Assembly: GCA_024762745.1 (NCBI GenBank) | Contig: JANTGV010000076.1 | Coordinates: 1-6,135 of the forward strand | Origin: Sulfurimonas sp. | GTDB taxonomy: Bacteria; Campylobacterota; Campylobacteria; Campylobacterales; Sulfurimonadaceae | Direction: 5' to 3' | DNA length: 6,135 nucleotides | Shown: piece after piece, positions 5,829 to 6,135 of the stretch | Layout of the letters: every line of letters begins with the position of its first letter | How positions within the stretch are numbered: the stretch's first letter is position 1 | Notes under the pieces: model-generated | Databases searched by the model: none | Told to the model about the DNA's origin: nothing | What the model saw: the letters and a program-made list of their open reading frames with translations, nothing else | Position numbers and translations under genes: made by a program

Positions 5829-6135
5829 TTTAACTGGGGCTTCAGGTGTAGTTGGAGGTGTTGTATTTTCAGCTGGAGATGCTGAAGGTGCAACTACATT
5901 TGTCTCCTCTACCATACTATCAACTACAGATGCTTTGTTAGACTGAGAATATATATACCCGAGAGACAGGGTATTTACAACAAACAAAAATCCAATAGTA
6001 AAAGTTGCTTTTGCCAAAAAGCTGTTTGGACCCTTTGCTCCAAATACAGATTCATTTGAGCCACTGTATGCTCCAAGGCCGATGCTAGAGCTCTTTTGTA
6101 ACAATACAGCGATTGTTAAAATTACAACTAAAACT
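5826..6135 (-). CDS. secG: Preprotein translocase subunit SecG, 5' end outside the window
   Basis: SecG is the small inner-membrane subunit of the SecYEG channel and assists SecA-driven protein export. The frame is open to the right edge: codons beyond the TTG at 6102-6104 read VLVVILTIAV and complete most of the first membrane helix, so that TTG is an internal leucine and not the start. About ten N-terminal residues are probably missing. In the visible 102 residues, helix 1 ends at about 12, the conserved cytoplasmic loop LLQKSSSIGLGAYSGSN follows (11-27) with VFGAKGPNSFLAK (30-42), helix 2 spans about 43-63, and residues 64-102 form a polar tail rich in Pro, Thr, Ala and Glu. The tail is longer than in minimal SecG proteins and low in complexity. 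frr and pyrE follow on the same strand. Confidence 0.93.
   Translation of the reverse strand, partial: VLVVILTIAVLLQKSSSIGLGAYSGSNESVFGAKGPNSFLAKATFTIGFLFVVNTLSLGYIYSQSNKASVVDSMVEETNVVAPSASPAENTTPPTTPEAPVK

Noticed and set aside
4533..6135. Joint pyrimidine regulon or novel system linking pyrE, pyrG and galU
   Set aside because: pyrE and pyrG are separated by a gene on the opposite strand and no shared regulatory motif was seen upstream of them; proximity alone is not evidence.

Overview
The window is ordinary core-genome DNA of a low-GC bacterium, most likely a member of the Campylobacterota (the former Epsilonproteobacteria, for example a Sulfurimonas-like organism). Three things support this: the AT-rich composition; the consecutive block secG-frr-pyrE, an order I know from Campylobacter; and the SecG sequence style (LLQKSSSIGLGAYSGSN). 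Several genes carry a recognisable TATAAT-like -10 box with no clear -35 box, which is usual for sigma-70 promoters in this group. Genus-level assignment is an inference.

Layout, left to right. The 3' part of galU (UDP-glucose pyrophosphorylase, plus strand) runs in from the left edge and ends at 510. It converges on pyrG (CTP synthase, minus strand, 522-2141), and a perfect 10-bp inverted repeat sits at the junction. Upstream of pyrG and in the same orientation is a small membrane-anchored or exported SGNH/GDSL esterase (2206-2820). It is divergent from a Kef-type cation:proton antiporter with a cytoplasmic nucleotide-binding domain (plus strand, 2903-4525), and the 82-bp gap holds putative promoters for both. 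The antiporter converges on pyrE (orotate phosphoribosyltransferase), again with a long hairpin at the junction. pyrE is preceded by frr (ribosome recycling factor, 2-nt gap) and then secG (SecYEG subunit), whose 5' end is cut off by the right edge.

Functionally this is housekeeping: two pyrimidine-nucleotide genes (pyrE for UMP, pyrG for CTP), one UTP-consuming sugar-nucleotide gene (galU), translation recycling (frr), protein export (secG), cation/pH homeostasis (Kef) and one small esterase of unknown physiological role. pyrE and pyrG are in separate transcription units, so I do not claim a pyrimidine operon.

I found no mobile element, CRISPR array, RNA gene, toxin-antitoxin pair or defence system, and no gene-free stretch longer than 124 bp. 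I see no support for an undescribed system. The items most worth a second look are the gene-end hairpins that are built partly from coding sequence, the compact divergent promoter region, and a few non-standard protein details.
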